Positions 4,747 through 5,225 of a DNA stretch of 5,225 bases are shown here, in pieces (position 1 is the stretch's first letter; each line of letters starts with the position of its first letter). Origin of the DNA: JBGTBQ01 sp041749275 (lineage in GTDB: Bacteria > Acidobacteriota > Blastocatellia > Pyrinomonadales > Pyrinomonadaceae); the NCBI GenBank assembly GCA_041749275.1, contig JBGTBQ010000434.1:1-5225 (forward strand), written 5' to 3'. A program made the translations under genes and the position numbers. The notes under the pieces are model-generated. The model was not told the DNA's origin, searched no databases, and saw nothing but the letters and a program-made list of their open reading frames with translations.

Positions 4747-5225
4747 TTACGAAATAAACATGCAATCGCCGTAACTGTAGAAGCGGTAGCGCGCGCGAAC
4801 GGCGTGGCGGTAAGCGGCGAGCACGAGGTCTCGACCGGCGAAGGCGGCGACGAGGACGAGCAGTGAAGAGCGCGGCAGGTGGAAGTTCGTGAGGAGCGCA
4901 TCCACGGCGCGGAATTCGTAGCCCGGCGTGATCGTGAGACCGGTCTCGCCACGTCCGGCGCGAATGAGTCCGCCTGCGTTCGCCGCCGATTCTAGTGCGC
5001 GCACGGTCGTCGTGCCGACGGCGACGACGCGTCCGCCGCCCGCGTGCGTCTCATTGATTGTTTGGGCGGCGGCTTCGCCGATCTCAAAATGTTCGGCGGC
5101 GACGCGGTGGTCTTTGAGGTCGTCCGCGCGCACGGGCGCGAACGTGCCGTAGCCGACGTGCAGCGTGACCTCGGCGACCGAGACGCCGCGAGCGCGCAGG
5201 CTTTCGAGCACGCGCGGCGTGAAGT
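4747..5225 (-). CDS. queA: QueA, S-adenosylmethionine:tRNA ribosyltransferase-isomerase (N-terminus beyond window)
   Basis: C-terminal 158 residues of QueA, which transfers and isomerises the ribosyl part of S-adenosylmethionine onto 7-aminomethyl-7-deazaguanine in tRNA to form epoxyqueuosine, the penultimate step of queuosine synthesis at the wobble base of GUN anticodons. Family motifs in order are FTPRVLESLRARGV at the edge, VTLHVGYGTFAPVRADDL, DHRVAAEHFEI, RVVAVGTTTVRALESAA, TPGYEFRAVDALLTNFHLPRSSLLVLVAAFAG and the terminal RYRFYSYGDCMFIS. The frame stays open to the right edge, so the 5' part of the gene is simply outside the window. The gene ends a few residues earlier than some homologues after FIS, which is common. 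rimI follows on the same strand; both modify the translation apparatus and may share a transcript. Confidence 0.96.
   Translation of the reverse strand, partial: FTPRVLESLRARGVSVAEVTLHVGYGTFAPVRADDLKDHRVAAEHFEIGEAAAQTINETHAGGGRVVAVGTTTVRALESAANAGGLIRAGRGETGLTITPGYEFRAVDALLTNFHLPRSSLLVLVAAFAGRDLVLAAYRHAVRARYRFYSYGDCMFIS

Overview
The window is a GC-rich, gene-dense piece of bacterial chromosome. It carries seven protein-coding genes, two of them cut by the window edges. No RNA genes, transposases, phage genes or CRISPR arrays were seen. The mglB-mglA pair is very close to the Myxococcus polarity proteins. Together with GC-rich coding sequence, a lysine-rich TPR protein and repeat-filled spacers, this suggests an Acidobacteriota-like or Myxococcota-like organism. 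I lean to Acidobacteriota, but this is a weak inference from gene content alone.

Left part (1-2650), minus strand. Transcription order is a lysine/alanine-rich TPR protein (1575-2489), then yvcK/glmR (401-1441, TTG start, strong Shine-Dalgarno and a good sigma70-type promoter), then glmU (5' part only, 1-375). YvcK/GlmR proteins bind UDP-GlcNAc, and GlmU makes UDP-GlcNAc. Only 25 bp separate the two genes, so this looks like an envelope-precursor operon that carries its own sensor.

Middle part (2490-4015), plus strand. A divergent spacer of about 360 bp carries a promoter candidate for each direction. It is followed by mglB (roadblock GAP/GEF, 2853-3335) and mglA (Ras-like polarity GTPase, 3431-4015), which together form the switch that sets cell polarity and controls motility machinery in other bacteria.

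Right part (4103-5225), minus strand. queA (tRNA queuosine synthesis, 3' part of the gene only) is followed by a RimI-like GNAT acetyltransferase. These converge on mglBA.

The most unusual signal is in the spacers. The mglB-mglA, mglA/rimI and queA-rimI gaps each hold a long imperfect palindrome whose arms are 7-bp-period repeats. The heptad sequence differs in each gap, and each palindrome begins 0-3 nt after a stop codon. The one between the convergent genes has the structure of a bidirectional terminator; the other two lie inside apparent operons.
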